From an uncultured Solirubrobacterales bacterium (GTDB lineage Bacteria > Actinomycetota > Thermoleophilia > Solirubrobacterales > 70-9), in NCBI GenBank assembly GCA_903939845.1, contig CAJAIJ010000057.1, positions 172,129-236,128 on the forward strand: a stretch of 64,000 bases of DNA. Reading direction: 5' to 3'. Below are positions 9,196 through 18,049 of this stretch, one piece after another. Numbering within the stretch: position 1 is the first letter of the stretch; every line of letters begins with the position of its first letter. Both the position numbers and the translations under genes were made by a program. The notes beneath the pieces are model-generated. The model had not been told where the DNA came from. It saw nothing but the letters and a program-made list of their open reading frames with translations, and ran no database searches.

Positions 9196-10701
9196 TCAGG
9201 CCGAGAAGTCGTCCCTGAGGCCGGTGGCCGTGCGCCGGATCTCCTCCAGCTCGTCATCCTCGATCCGGTCCAGGTTCTTCATCTGCATCCACATCCGCCG
9301 GTTCGAGCCGAGGAGCTCCCTGTTTCGATCGAGGAAATCCCAGTACAGAACTGTGAGCGGGCAGGCGTCGGGTCCGGATCGCTCCTTCAGCGTGTATCGG
9401 CAATCGCGACAGTGGTTCGACATCCTGTCCACATAGCGGCCAGACGCCGCATACGGCTTGGTCATCATCTTCCCGCCATCGGCCCAGAGCGCCATCCCGG
9501 CGACGTTCGGGACCATCACCCACTCGAAGCCATCAATGAAGGACGAGTGGAACCAGTCCGTTGCAGCCTTCGGTTCCACTCCGAGAGTGAGAAACAGGTT
9601 TCCGAGCACCATCAGCCTCTCGATGTGGTGGGCGTAGGCGGTGTCCCTGATCCCTCCGATCACGTCACCCAGACACCGCATCTCGGTGGCGGATGGATCG
9701 AGTCCAGAGATCGCGGCCGGGACGGGGCGATCGGCGGCAAGGGCGTTCTCCTCCTTCATCCCGGCCCCCCTCAACCGGTAGACGCCCCATACGTACTCCC
9801 TCCACCCGATCACCTGTCGAACGAACCCCTCGACCGAGGCGATCGGGGCATTGCCCTTCCGGTACTCGGCCTCGGCCGCCTCGGCGCACTCCAGAGGGGA
9901 GAGCAGTCCGAGATTCAGTGAACTCGACAGCAGGGCGTGCCACATGAACCTCTCGCCGCCGATCATCGCGTCCTGGTAGGGGCCGAAGGTCGGGAGGCGA
10001 TCCCGGCAGAAGGACCGGAGCGCCTGAAGCGCCTGCTTCCTTGTCGCCGGGAAGATCCTGGTGCCGTCCTCACCGGAAGTCTCGAGGCCGGCCGCCTCCA
10101 TCCGGTCGAGATCGGCCCGAACGGCTTCATCCGTCTCGTCCTCCCTCGGCCGGTAGGGCTTCGGTGGCCGGATGTCGGCTGGCGGCGGTTTGCGATTCTC
10201 GGGATCGAAATTCCAGGCCCCGCCAGCCGGCTCCTTCCCGTCCATCAGCAGCCCGAAGCGGCGACGCTGCTCCCGGTAGAAATCCTCCATCCTGAGGGTC
10301 TTTCGTCCCGATGCCCAATCGGCAAAACGGGACGGTTCGGTGAGAAACAGGGTCTCGTCCACTATTTCGACCACTGGGTCGAGGCCGGCAAGCCGCTCCC
10401 CGGCCCCGAGGCGATTCGGTTCGAGAATCGCGACGGATTCAGGTTCGTACTCAGCCAGGTGGGAGGCAAGCCCGGCGGCAAGGCTCTCGGAGCGTCGATA
10501 GTCGACTTCCACCCCCCGCTCCCGCATCCCGTCCGCGAAGTTCCTCATCGCGGTGAAGACGAGGTGGAGTTTCTGGCGATGGAAGGAGAGGCCGCCGGGA
10601 CGGACGGCCGCCTCGACCATCAGGACCCTGTCGGCACCCCGCAGGGCCGGGTTTTCGAAGGAAAGCTGGTCGGCAAGGACCCAGGCGGTCCTGCCGGGCA
10701 T
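9196..10701 (-). CDS. phrB: FeS-BCP photolyase (PhrB-like, probable (6-4) photolyase)
   Basis: A 501-residue photolyase/cryptochrome of the iron-sulfur bacterial class. It opens with AWVLADQLSFENP, typical of the photolyase-related (DPRP) group. Cysteines 343, 431, 434 and 447 are each exactly 7 residues before the four [4Fe-4S] ligands I recall for Agrobacterium PhrB (350, 438, 441, 454). YAHHIERLMVLGN lies in the FAD-binding region. Members repair (6-4) photoproducts with blue light. The start lies 4 nt after the heliorhodopsin stop and has no ribosome binding site of its own, which suggests translational coupling. Confidence 0.9.
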   Translation of the reverse strand: MPGRTAWVLADQLSFENPALRGADRVLMVEAAVRPGGLSFHRQKLHLVFTAMRNFADGMRERGVEVDYRRSESLAAGLASHLAEYEPESVAILEPNRLGAGERLAGLDPVVEIVDETLFLTEPSRFADWASGRKTLRMEDFYREQRRRFGLLMDGKEPAGGAWNFDPENRKPPPADIRPPKPYRPREDETDEAVRADLDRMEAAGLETSGEDGTRIFPATRKQALQALRSFCRDRLPTFGPYQDAMIGGERFMWHALLSSSLNLGLLSPLECAEAAEAEYRKGNAPIASVEGFVRQVIGWREYVWGVYRLRGAGMKEENALAADRPVPAAISGLDPSATEMRCLGDVIGGIRDTAYAHHIERLMVLGNLFLTLGVEPKAATDWFHSSFIDGFEWVMVPNVAGMALWADGGKMMTKPYAASGRYVDRMSNHCRDCRYTLKERSGPDACPLTVLYWDFLDRNRELLGSNRRMWMQMKNLDRIEDDELEEIRRTATGLRDDFSA

Positions 10702-10705
10702 CGAC

Positions 10706-11524
10706 TCAGGCGCCCGCCAGGGCGCCTGCGTAGACCTGCCACGCGAGAACCGTCTTCGCCACGAAACTCAGGACGATGTAGGCCAGCTCGACGAACAGCG
10801 GATTACGCCATCGTCCCTTGCCCCTGTATCCGAGCCACATGTTCACCGCGAATCCGTTGAACAGGATGAACAGGGAGATGAAGATCCCGTAGACGAAGCC
10901 CGGAACCCCGTCGCCCTCACCCTGAGAGAGCGCGAGCTGGACGACGATCCCGATCCAGGGGACGGCCCCGATGATGCATCCGTAGATGAAGGGAACCCAG
11001 TCGGTCTGCTGACGGCCGAGGTTGACCTTTTCCATCACCAGGCCGAAGAGGATCATCGCCGCATTGGCACCGAACATCATCAGGAGTGCGACCAGATCAC
11101 TGACTCCGGCCAGCATCGCGATCAGGACGACCATGATCGAGGCGCTGATGGAGTACTCGATCCACCGGGTCGGGTTGACCCCCTCGGAGACATTCCCCTC
11201 GTACTGGCGCCTGTAGAAGGTCGCGACGACGAAGTGGTCGACGGCCGCAAGGCCCAGGAATATCGCGACCATCAGGTCGATCCTCAGACCGAACAGCTCC
11301 TTGGTGCCATACAGGCCGGAACCGGGGGCATCGAGAAGGAAGGAGCCGTTGACCGGAAGGCTCGCCGGACCGGCGAGAATCAGGATGGCGACGACCTGTG
11401 CGGCGAAGAAGATGGCAGCGATGACGTTCAGCCGCCTGAGACGCCTCAGGCGGCCGGCGTCCGGACCTGCGGTTGACTCTTCCGACCCCCCATCCGCAAC
11501 GGAGGGTTGAACCGTAGATTCCAT
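10706..11524 (-). CDS. Heliorhodopsin
   Basis: A 272-residue seven-helix retinal protein of the heliorhodopsin family. The signature RWIEYSISAS (residues 120-129) holds the counterion E123, and SFVAKTVLAWQV in the last helix holds the retinal lysine K257. Their spacing of 134 residues equals E107 to K241 in heliorhodopsin 48C12. Pump-type residues of type I rhodopsins are absent. Family knowledge: inverted topology, slow photocycle, no ion pumping, presumed sensor. No retinal-forming oxygenase gene is in the window. The ATG has no visible ribosome binding site, so the mRNA may be leaderless. It heads an operon with the photolyase. Confidence 0.93.
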   Translation of the reverse strand: MESTVQPSVADGGSEESTAGPDAGRLRRLRRLNVIAAIFFAAQVVAILILAGPASLPVNGSFLLDAPGSGLYGTKELFGLRIDLMVAIFLGLAAVDHFVVATFYRRQYEGNVSEGVNPTRWIEYSISASIMVVLIAMLAGVSDLVALLMMFGANAAMILFGLVMEKVNLGRQQTDWVPFIYGCIIGAVPWIGIVVQLALSQGEGDGVPGFVYGIFISLFILFNGFAVNMWLGYRGKGRWRNPLFVELAYIVLSFVAKTVLAWQVYAGALAGA

Positions 11525-11630
11525 GAAGGGAAGCGTAGCGTCACGAACGGCGACCGAGTGAGGTGGAGCGCTACTTTCGGCTCTACGCGCCCTTATTGGT
11601 CATTGAAGGTTCATCGGCATACTTGATCTC

Positions 11631-14600
11631 GTGAACGTCTCTGTCCCGAAAAGCCGTATTTCAGCTCTGTGGCGGGTTCTCGCAGCTGTCAGCCTGCTCG
11701 GGATCACCCTTCTGATCACGTCCGTGACTACGGCACCGGCTTCCCCTGGCGACGACATCCCCGGCGAGCCGGTTCCGACCGATGTTCGATCGGGCGGAGA
11801 TGAAGCCGCCGATGGCGCCGGGAGGCGTTTGCTGGTGCGGTTCGAGGCCGGAGTCGATCCAGCTGATCGGGCCGCGATAAGAGACTCGGTCGAAGCCGAG
11901 TTCCTCCGGTCCTATTCCTTGGTGCCGAGGCTCCAGCTCCTCGAGCTGCCCGCAGGGACCGACCGGGGGGAAACGATCGAGACGCTCGAGAGCGAACCGG
12001 GGATCGCCTACGCCGAGCCTGACCTGATCAGGCATATCGAGGTCACCATCCCGAACGACACTTTCTACCGGAGCCCCAACTTCTACCTCTGGGGTCTGAA
12101 CAACACGGGCCAGAGCTTCACGGTCGGCTCGACCGGCTACACCGGAACTCCCGACGCAGATATCGATGCCCCCGAGGCATGGGATCTGACCAGAGGCTCC
12201 TCGAGCGTCACAGTTGCCGTGATCGACTCCGGCATGCAGCTGAACCACCCCGACCTTGCCTCAAACCTCTGGACCAACCCGAACGAGACACCGGGAAACG
12301 GGATCGACGATGACGCGAACGGCCGAATCGACGACGTCAACGGCTGGGACTTCGTCAACTCGGACAACGACCCGACCGATGACGATGGCCACGGGACCCA
12401 CGTGGCCGGGACGATTGGAGCCGTAGGGAACAACAACAGCGGCGTCACCGGGGTCGCCTGGAACGTCAAGCTGATGCCGCTCAAGGCCTGCAATGCGGCG
12501 GGTAGCTGTGCGATCTCGGCGACGATCGCCGCCCTCAACTACGCGGTCGCCCAGGGAGTGAAGATCTCGAACAACAGCTACGGCGGCATCAGCGGCCAGT
12601 CGACATCCGAGCGAAATGCGATCACGGCGGCCCGGGATGCCGGGCACCTGTTCGTCGCGGCCGCCGGAAACGACGGGGTCAACACCGACGTGCCGGCCAA
12701 CGCCCACTATCCCTCCAACTACAACCTCGACAACATCATTTCCGTCGCTTCGACCACCTTGAACGACGGCCTCTCCTCGTTCTCGAACTACGGAACCACA
12801 TCGGTCGACCTCGGTGCGCCAGGCAGTCAGATCCTCAGCACCTACCCGACCAGCTCATACGTCTGGGCCAACGGCACCTCGATGGCCAGCCCTCACGTCG
12901 CCGGTGTGGCTGCTCTGGTCAAGTCCAGAAAGCCCGACTGGACCTACTCGCAGGTGAGATCCCGGCTCATCGACAACACTCGACCGCTGGCGTCCCTGAG
13001 CGGAACCACGGTAACCGGGGGCATGCTGAACGCCTACAGCGCCCTGCTCTTCGCGCCCGACCCGCCAACGATCGGATCGGGGGCCTCGGGCTTCGTCTCT
13101 TCCACGTCTGCTTCTTTCAGCTTCACCGGTGAGACGGTCGGGGCCGGAGTGACCTTCGAATGCCGGATCGACTCCGGCTCTTGGGGCTCCTGTTCGTCGC
13201 CGAAGTCCTACACCTCCCTCTCGCAGGGATCCCACACCTTCGAGGTTCGCCAGACCGATCAGGCCGGAAACACCTCGACGGCCGCTTCCCGCACCTGGAC
13301 CGTAGACACCGTCGCGCCTTCGGCACCATCGATCACCTCGGGACCCTCGGGGTTCGTGAGCTCTACCTCGGCCTCGGTCTCGTTCACCGGCGAGGCGTCG
13401 GCCACCTTCGAGTGTCGGATCGACTCCGGCTCCTGGGGTTCCTGTTCGTCGCCGAAGTCCTACTCGGGCCTGAGCCAGGGCAGCCACACCTTCGAGGTTC
13501 GCCAGACCGATCAGGCCGGAAACACCTCGACGGCCGCTTCCCGCACCTGGACCGTAGACACCGTCGCGCCTTCGGCACCGTCGATCACCTCGGGACCCTC
13601 GGGGTTCGTGAGCTCTACCTCGGCCTCGGTCTCGTTCACCGGCGAGGCGTCGGCCACCTTCGAGTGCCGGATCGATTCGGGGTCGTGGAGCTCCTGCGTG
13701 AGTCCGAAGTCCTACTCGGGCCTGAGTCAGGGCAGCCACACCTTCGAAGTTCGCCAGACCGATCAGGCCGGAAACACCTCGAGTGAGACAGGCAGGACCT
13801 GGACCGTAGACACCGTCGCGCCCTCGGCCCCCACGATCGACTCAGGGCCGTCCGGATTCGTGAGCTCCACCTCGGCCAGCCTCGCCTTCACCGGTGAGGC
13901 GTCGGCCACCTTCGAGTGCCGGATCGATTCGGGGTCGTGGAGCTCCTGCGTCAGTCCGAAGTCCTATGCCTCCCTCTCGCTTGGCAGCCACACCTTCGAG
14001 GTTCGCCAGACCGATCAGGCCGGCAATGTCTCTACCGAGGCCTCCCGCACCTGGACCGTCGACACCTTCACGCTGTCGGCTCCGTCGATAACCCAGGGCC
14101 CGGAGGGCGAGGTGAACTCGGTGGAGGCCTCGTTCGAGTTCTCGGGAGTCAGCGGCGCGACATTCGAGTGTCGGCTCGACGACGGGCCGTTCGAAACCTG
14201 TTCCTCGCCGTTCGAGGTTGCGGACCTGGATGCGGGACCGCATGAGCTCGCCGTGAAGCAGACCGACTCCATCGGCAATGTCTCGGAAGCGGCTATCCGT
14301 AGCTGGACCGTCCTCGAGGTTGCGACCGTCCAGCCCCAGCTCGCCGGGACGAATGAGACGGGAGAAGTCGTCTTCGAGGGAGCCCCCGACGGCTTCACCT
14401 ACCTCTGCGCAGTGGGATCAGAGGAACTCCACCCCTGCGAGAGCCCCTACATTCCGACCGGTCTGACCGATGGGTCTTACCCGATACAGATCGTGATCGA
14501 GGATCCCGAGGGAAATCTCTCTGCGCCGACCGAAACCGAGCTGGTGATCGAGGGAACCCCCCAGCCTCCAGAGGGAGAGCCTTCGATCATCGTGAACGGA

Positions 14601-15107
14601 GGGGCGGTCTACGGACGCACAGTGGAGGTGGAGCTCGGGATCATCTGGCCAACCGGAGCCCGTCGAGCCGTCATTTCAAACGCTTCCGAACCTCCGGGCC
14701 AGAGCACCGTGCTGTCGCCGTCGATCCCGTGGACGCTCGCCACGGGCCAGGGGGCGAGGACGGTCACGGTCGAGTTCATCGGCGCCGGGGACGTCCCGCT
14801 CGGAACGGCCTCGGATTCGATCTTCCTCGACCCGAACCGCCCGAGCCTGAAATCGGCAAAGGTTCGAAAGAACCGGGGCAAGGTCTGGTGGACCGCAGTG
14901 AAGGCGACCGACTCCGGCTCCGGCCTCTCGAAGCTTGCCTGGTCGACCCGGCGATCCAGGCCCGGCACCAACGCAGTGCCAGCGAAGATCGTCAACTTCA
15001 CGAAGTCTTCGACCGTGAAGACCAGGCTTCCCTCCCGGCCCCGGTGGGCAAAGGTCAGGGACAGGGCCGGTAACTGGTCCGGGTGGCGCGCGGTCAAGCC
15101 TCGCTGA
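11631..15107 (+). CDS. Secreted subtilisin-like (S8) protease with Ig-like FECR repeats
   Basis: A 1158-residue secreted protease. After a signal peptide (about residues 11-37) and an inhibitor-like propeptide (LLVRFEAGVDPADR...), the S8 catalytic domain has all three residues: D199 in VAVIDSGM, H254 in GHGTHVAG and S417 in GTSMASPHVAG. From about residue 480 there are five Ig-like modules of about 84 residues with the core FECRIDSGSW..C and ending RTWTVDTVAPSAP; the first four are nearly identical at DNA level. The C-terminus has the pattern VRDRAGNWSGW also seen in the second subtilase. The start is GTG. It diverges from the heliorhodopsin gene. Confidence 0.92.
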   Translation: MNVSVPKSRISALWRVLAAVSLLGITLLITSVTTAPASPGDDIPGEPVPTDVRSGGDEAADGAGRRLLVRFEAGVDPADRAAIRDSVEAEFLRSYSLVPRLQLLELPAGTDRGETIETLESEPGIAYAEPDLIRHIEVTIPNDTFYRSPNFYLWGLNNTGQSFTVGSTGYTGTPDADIDAPEAWDLTRGSSSVTVAVIDSGMQLNHPDLASNLWTNPNETPGNGIDDDANGRIDDVNGWDFVNSDNDPTDDDGHGTHVAGTIGAVGNNNSGVTGVAWNVKLMPLKACNAAGSCAISATIAALNYAVAQGVKISNNSYGGISGQSTSERNAITAARDAGHLFVAAAGNDGVNTDVPANAHYPSNYNLDNIISVASTTLNDGLSSFSNYGTTSVDLGAPGSQILSTYPTSSYVWANGTSMASPHVAGVAALVKSRKPDWTYSQVRSRLIDNTRPLASLSGTTVTGGMLNAYSALLFAPDPPTIGSGASGFVSSTSASFSFTGETVGAGVTFECRIDSGSWGSCSSPKSYTSLSQGSHTFEVRQTDQAGNTSTAASRTWTVDTVAPSAPSITSGPSGFVSSTSASVSFTGEASATFECRIDSGSWGSCSSPKSYSGLSQGSHTFEVRQTDQAGNTSTAASRTWTVDTVAPSAPSITSGPSGFVSSTSASVSFTGEASATFECRIDSGSWSSCVSPKSYSGLSQGSHTFEVRQTDQAGNTSSETGRTWTVDTVAPSAPTIDSGPSGFVSSTSASLAFTGEASATFECRIDSGSWSSCVSPKSYASLSLGSHTFEVRQTDQAGNVSTEASRTWTVDTFTLSAPSITQGPEGEVNSVEASFEFSGVSGATFECRLDDGPFETCSSPFEVADLDAGPHELAVKQTDSIGNVSEAAIRSWTVLEVATVQPQLAGTNETGEVVFEGAPDGFTYLCAVGSEELHPCESPYIPTGLTDGSYPIQIVIEDPEGNLSAPTETELVIEGTPQPPEGEPSIIVNGGAVYGRTVEVELGIIWPTGARRAVISNASEPPGQSTVLSPSIPWTLATGQGARTVTVEFIGAGDVPLGTASDSIFLDPNRPSLKSAKVRKNRGKVWWTAVKATDSGSGLSKLAWSTRRSRPGTNAVPAKIVNFTKSSTVKTRLPSRPRWAKVRDRAGNWSGWRAVKPR
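13066..14080 (+). repeat. Four tandem ~252-bp coding repeats
   Basis: Within the subtilase gene the Ig-like module repeats with a period of 252 bases (261 for the first, which has three extra codons). About 180 bases starting at 13233 recur at 13485 with a single difference that I could find by eye. A fifth, diverged copy continues to about 14320. Such DNA identity suggests recent duplication or gene conversion. Confidence 0.85.
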
Positions 15108-15160
15108 CGACCTTCGGGACCTCTAGATTCCTCTCACCAACCGAACGGGGGACGACCGCT

Positions 15161-15625
15161 ATGGACGAGAGGAAGTCGACTGTGAGATATCGAGCGGGAC
15201 GGCTGCGACTACTGGCCGGGGTCGCGATCTCGGCCGCGGCACTGCTTGCCGCTTCGGGATGTTCGGGCTCCGATCAGGACTCCACCTCCTCCGGGACCAC
15301 GGGCGGTGGCGAAGCGATCATCACCGGAGCGGCGAAGTGCGATCAGGCCTCGATGCAGAAGGCCGTCGAGAGCTGGGCAGAGGGCTACGGAGACGGGGAG
15401 AAGGCGACCCTCGCCGAGGCTTCCGGAAGCTTCAGGTGTGCCGACGGCTGGGCAGTCGCCTTCCCGGACCTCGGACCGGCGGCTACTGCGGTGACCGTGA
15501 CTGCCGTATTCGAGGCGGAGGGGCAGTTCTGGATCCCGAAGGACCGGGCGAAGGTCTGTGGCGATAAGGCCTCGGGTTCCGCTGTGCCGAAGTCGCTGTA
15601 CCGGGACGCCTGCCAGACCAACTGA
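15161..15625 (+). CDS. Small lipoprotein of unknown function
   Basis: A 154-residue protein with a lipoprotein signal peptide ending LAASGC (lipidated Cys about residue 34), then a Ser/Thr/Gly-rich linker and a compact domain of about 110 residues with four Cys that may pair. I do not recognise the domain; the pattern ASGSFRCADGWAVAF resembles small actinobacterial secreted domains of unknown function. The start is ATG 15161, which puts the signal peptide at the N-terminus; the ORF track's 15083 overlaps the subtilase end. It is 53 bases after the protease and may share its transcript. Confidence 0.6.
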   Translation: MDERKSTVRYRAGRLRLLAGVAISAAALLAASGCSGSDQDSTSSGTTGGGEAIITGAAKCDQASMQKAVESWAEGYGDGEKATLAEASGSFRCADGWAVAFPDLGPAATAVTVTAVFEAEGQFWIPKDRAKVCGDKASGSAVPKSLYRDACQTN

Positions 15626-15642
15626 CCGGACCGGGAAGGGTC

Positions 15643-16725
15643 TCACCCGGGTCTGACCCGGGGAAGCCCTTTCAGTATCCGCCTGGCGACCCCCTTCAGA
15701 GTCGCCTCTCCATACGAGGTCCATGGGTTGCCCTCGGTCAGGATCGCGATCCCGATCCGGAGGCCGCCCCGTTCGAGCAGGGCGATCTGGTGATTCACGG
15801 TCCCGCCGAGGCTGCCGTCGGAAATACCCCATCCTCCCTTGAAGAAGAGCCTCCAGCCCTTCGGTCGCACCTCCGGGATACCCCATCGCTGGTATCCCTC
15901 GATTCGGGAAAGCAACCCCATCGCCCAGCCTCTGTGGGGCTCCGGAAGGAGGTTCGGAAGGGCCCTCATGAACCGTGCCTGGTCGGCTGCGCCGGTCTTC
16001 GATCGACCCCAAATTGTCGAGTATTCGAAGCCCTCCATCCCGACCCGCCGTGCGAGGGATCGCATCCTGGCCGGTCCGACCATCGAGGCAATCGCGTTGG
16101 CGGCGTCGTTGTCCGACACCGTGATCATCGGAGAGATCAGGCCCTTCTCGTAGTCCGTGAGCCGTCTGCTCCGGACCTCCTCCATGTTCAGGTACGCGAC
16201 CATCAGCATCGCCTTGACCGTGCTGGCCATCCGCGCCCGAACCGAGGCCCCGCGATTCCATGAACGCCAGCCGAGATCGACGCTGAACGAGACCCGGCCC
16301 TCCCTCGACGCCGCAAATTCGGAAGCGGCCCCGATGTCAGGCTGCCACCTCACGAACCTCCACCGCCGGACGGCCGGGGTGGAATCCACCGCCCCCTCAC
16401 CATTGATGGCACGAACCCGGAATTGGTGGGTGCCCGGCCCGAGGTAGGTCAGGAACCTCCCACTGCGGCATGGCTGCCAGCGACCTCGATCCACCCGGCA
16501 CTCGAACCCGACGGCTCCACCTTCCGACCGGAACCGGAAGAAGGCCGGAGCGACCCGCGTCAGGATCACGTGGCGACCGGTCTCGGCTTCGACGATCTCG
16601 GTCCGGGGTGTCTTCGGTTCCGCCGCCGGACCGGTAGGTGCTGCCGTTACGGAACCGGGAGCGAAGAGCAGCGCAATCACGACAGCCGGCAGGCAGAACG
16701 GAATGGCCCGCCGCCCGCCCGTCAT
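15643..16725 (-). CDS. Secreted serine hydrolase, class A beta-lactamase fold, with N-terminal Ig-like module
   Basis: A 360-residue secreted protein. After a signal peptide there is one FECRVDRGRWQPC module like those in the two subtilases. The C-terminal domain has the penicilloyl serine transferase motifs: S-T-V-K in RMASTVKAML, S-D-N in ITVSDNDAAN, and K-G-G in FFKGGWGISDG where K-T-G is usual. Together they fit a beta-lactamase-like or D-Ala-D-Ala peptidase-like enzyme; the altered third motif makes true antibiotic hydrolysis uncertain. The ORF track's 699-residue version wrongly reads into the upstream gene. Its ATG overlaps the LtrA stop by one base, indicating coupling. Confidence 0.8.
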   Translation of the reverse strand: MTGGRRAIPFCLPAVVIALLFAPGSVTAAPTGPAAEPKTPRTEIVEAETGRHVILTRVAPAFFRFRSEGGAVGFECRVDRGRWQPCRSGRFLTYLGPGTHQFRVRAINGEGAVDSTPAVRRWRFVRWQPDIGAASEFAASREGRVSFSVDLGWRSWNRGASVRARMASTVKAMLMVAYLNMEEVRSRRLTDYEKGLISPMITVSDNDAANAIASMVGPARMRSLARRVGMEGFEYSTIWGRSKTGAADQARFMRALPNLLPEPHRGWAMGLLSRIEGYQRWGIPEVRPKGWRLFFKGGWGISDGSLGGTVNHQIALLERGGLRIGIAILTEGNPWTSYGEATLKGVARRILKGLPRVRPG

Positions 16726-17930
16726 CAGGCCGGCTCCCGGTAGCGCCAGGAGGAACTCTGGGCGTAGAGGATCATCAACAGGGCAAGACTTCCCATTCCG
16801 ACCCGCCAGTTGTCCGGTGTGAGATAGACGAACCCGAGCGTCAGGGCGGCGACCACCACAGCCAGTCCGAACATCTCGTTTGCTCGCAGCCCGGATTGAC
16901 GGCCGCCGCCGATCCTGTCGAGGAGGGCCATGGCCAGCACGGCCCCGGCAACCCCGAAACCGGCACTCAGCCCGTTCCAGTAGGTCAGCCCGCCCTTCGG
17001 CGTGACGTACTCGACCATGCCGCCAGATGCCACGAGCAGCGAGAAGGCGAGCAGCAGGTGCAGGAGCAACCAGGCCCTGAACTTGAGGGGGTCGGACGGA
17101 ACGGGATGGTCCCCGACCCTGGAGACGTAGAGCCTGAATATGGAAAAGATGATCAGGCTGACGAACACGAGCTGGATCGCGCTCAGCGAGTCGGCAATGT
17201 CCCCGTTCCAGTAGACGATGATCTTCAGGAAGAGGTCTCCGGCGATGATCAGGGTGAAGAGCATCAGCCGCTCCGAAATGTGGGCGGCCTGAACGGGAGA
17301 GTCGAGGTGGCGCTCCCTCCCGATGAACCAGAGCCCCGGCAGGAAGGTGGCCATCATCCCGCCGAACCAGAGCAACTGCTCCGGCTCGCCGGAGACGAGT
17401 CCCGCTGCGACGAACAGGCCGATCGAGAGGATCTCCCAGGGCCTCCGGACCTTGACCGTTTCGGCCAGCTCCGGTTTGCTGCGGGCTCCGAGCTCCCTGA
17501 GGGCGAACAGGAAGAAGATCGCGGCCGCCGATGCCCAGGAGAAGGCGCCCTCGAAGCCTTCTAGCTCGAGTCTGGCCGGCTCGTAGAGGGCCAGGAGGAT
17601 GATCGAGATCATCTGGAGCAGGCAGACCGAACGGGCCAGAAGGAGGAGGATCGCCTGGCGTCGGTCCTGGCCCGTGCTCAGGGGACGGAGGGGATCGCCG
17701 AACCGGTTGGTGAAGAGCATCGTCTCCTGCCAGACCCACCACGCGAGCAAGAGGGTCGAGAACGCGATCCCTACTGCAGCCCAGCTCTCGGTCCTGCCGA
17801 AATCGATACTGAGGCCCAGGATGGCCCCGGCAAAGACCAGGTCATAGAAGAGCTCATAGGGCGAGACACGGGCCTTCGGCGTCCCGCCGTCAGCCTCCGC
17901 TACACCCCCCTCCCGGGACCCGGCCGTCAC
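16725..17930 (-). CDS. ltrA: LtrA family (low temperature requirement A) membrane protein
   Basis: A 401-residue protein with about 10-12 hydrophobic helices and the family hallmark SPYELFYDLVFAGAI near the N-terminus, plus WWVWQETMLFTNRF in the next helices. LtrA proteins were named for a Listeria cold-growth phenotype; their biochemical role is not established. The stop overlaps the start of the serine hydrolase by one base, so the two are translated together. The N-terminal 20 residues are hydrophilic and presumably cytoplasmic. Confidence 0.85.
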   Translation of the reverse strand: MTAGSREGGVAEADGGTPKARVSPYELFYDLVFAGAILGLSIDFGRTESWAAVGIAFSTLLLAWWVWQETMLFTNRFGDPLRPLSTGQDRRQAILLLLARSVCLLQMISIILLALYEPARLELEGFEGAFSWASAAAIFFLFALRELGARSKPELAETVKVRRPWEILSIGLFVAAGLVSGEPEQLLWFGGMMATFLPGLWFIGRERHLDSPVQAAHISERLMLFTLIIAGDLFLKIIVYWNGDIADSLSAIQLVFVSLIIFSIFRLYVSRVGDHPVPSDPLKFRAWLLLHLLLAFSLLVASGGMVEYVTPKGGLTYWNGLSAGFGVAGAVLAMALLDRIGGGRQSGLRANEMFGLAVVVAALTLGFVYLTPDNWRVGMGSLALLMILYAQSSSWRYREPA

Positions 17931-18049
17931 GGATGTCGGCCGTCCATCCGGAGGATGCCTTCGTCCCGGTGCAGCTCAGGATGACCGGGCGGCTCCCGAA
18001 ACCGGAGAGCGGACCGGCCTTTCGAATCCGAACCCAAGCCCCGTTCCGG

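Noticed and set aside
9196-10701. Classical class I CPD photolyase
   Set aside because: The four iron-sulfur cysteines and the DPRP-type N-terminus place it in the FeS-BCP class.
10706-11524. Proton-pumping type I rhodopsin
   Set aside because: Counterion motif RWIEYSISAS and last-helix motif are those of heliorhodopsins; no DTD/DTE-type pump motif.
13066-14080. CRISPR or satellite-like array
   Set aside because: Units of 252 bases are in-frame protein modules without unique spacers.
15643-17742. 699-residue version of the serine hydrolase
   Set aside because: The N-terminal 340 residues are LtrA coding sequence read in the wrong frame; the signal peptide begins at 16725.
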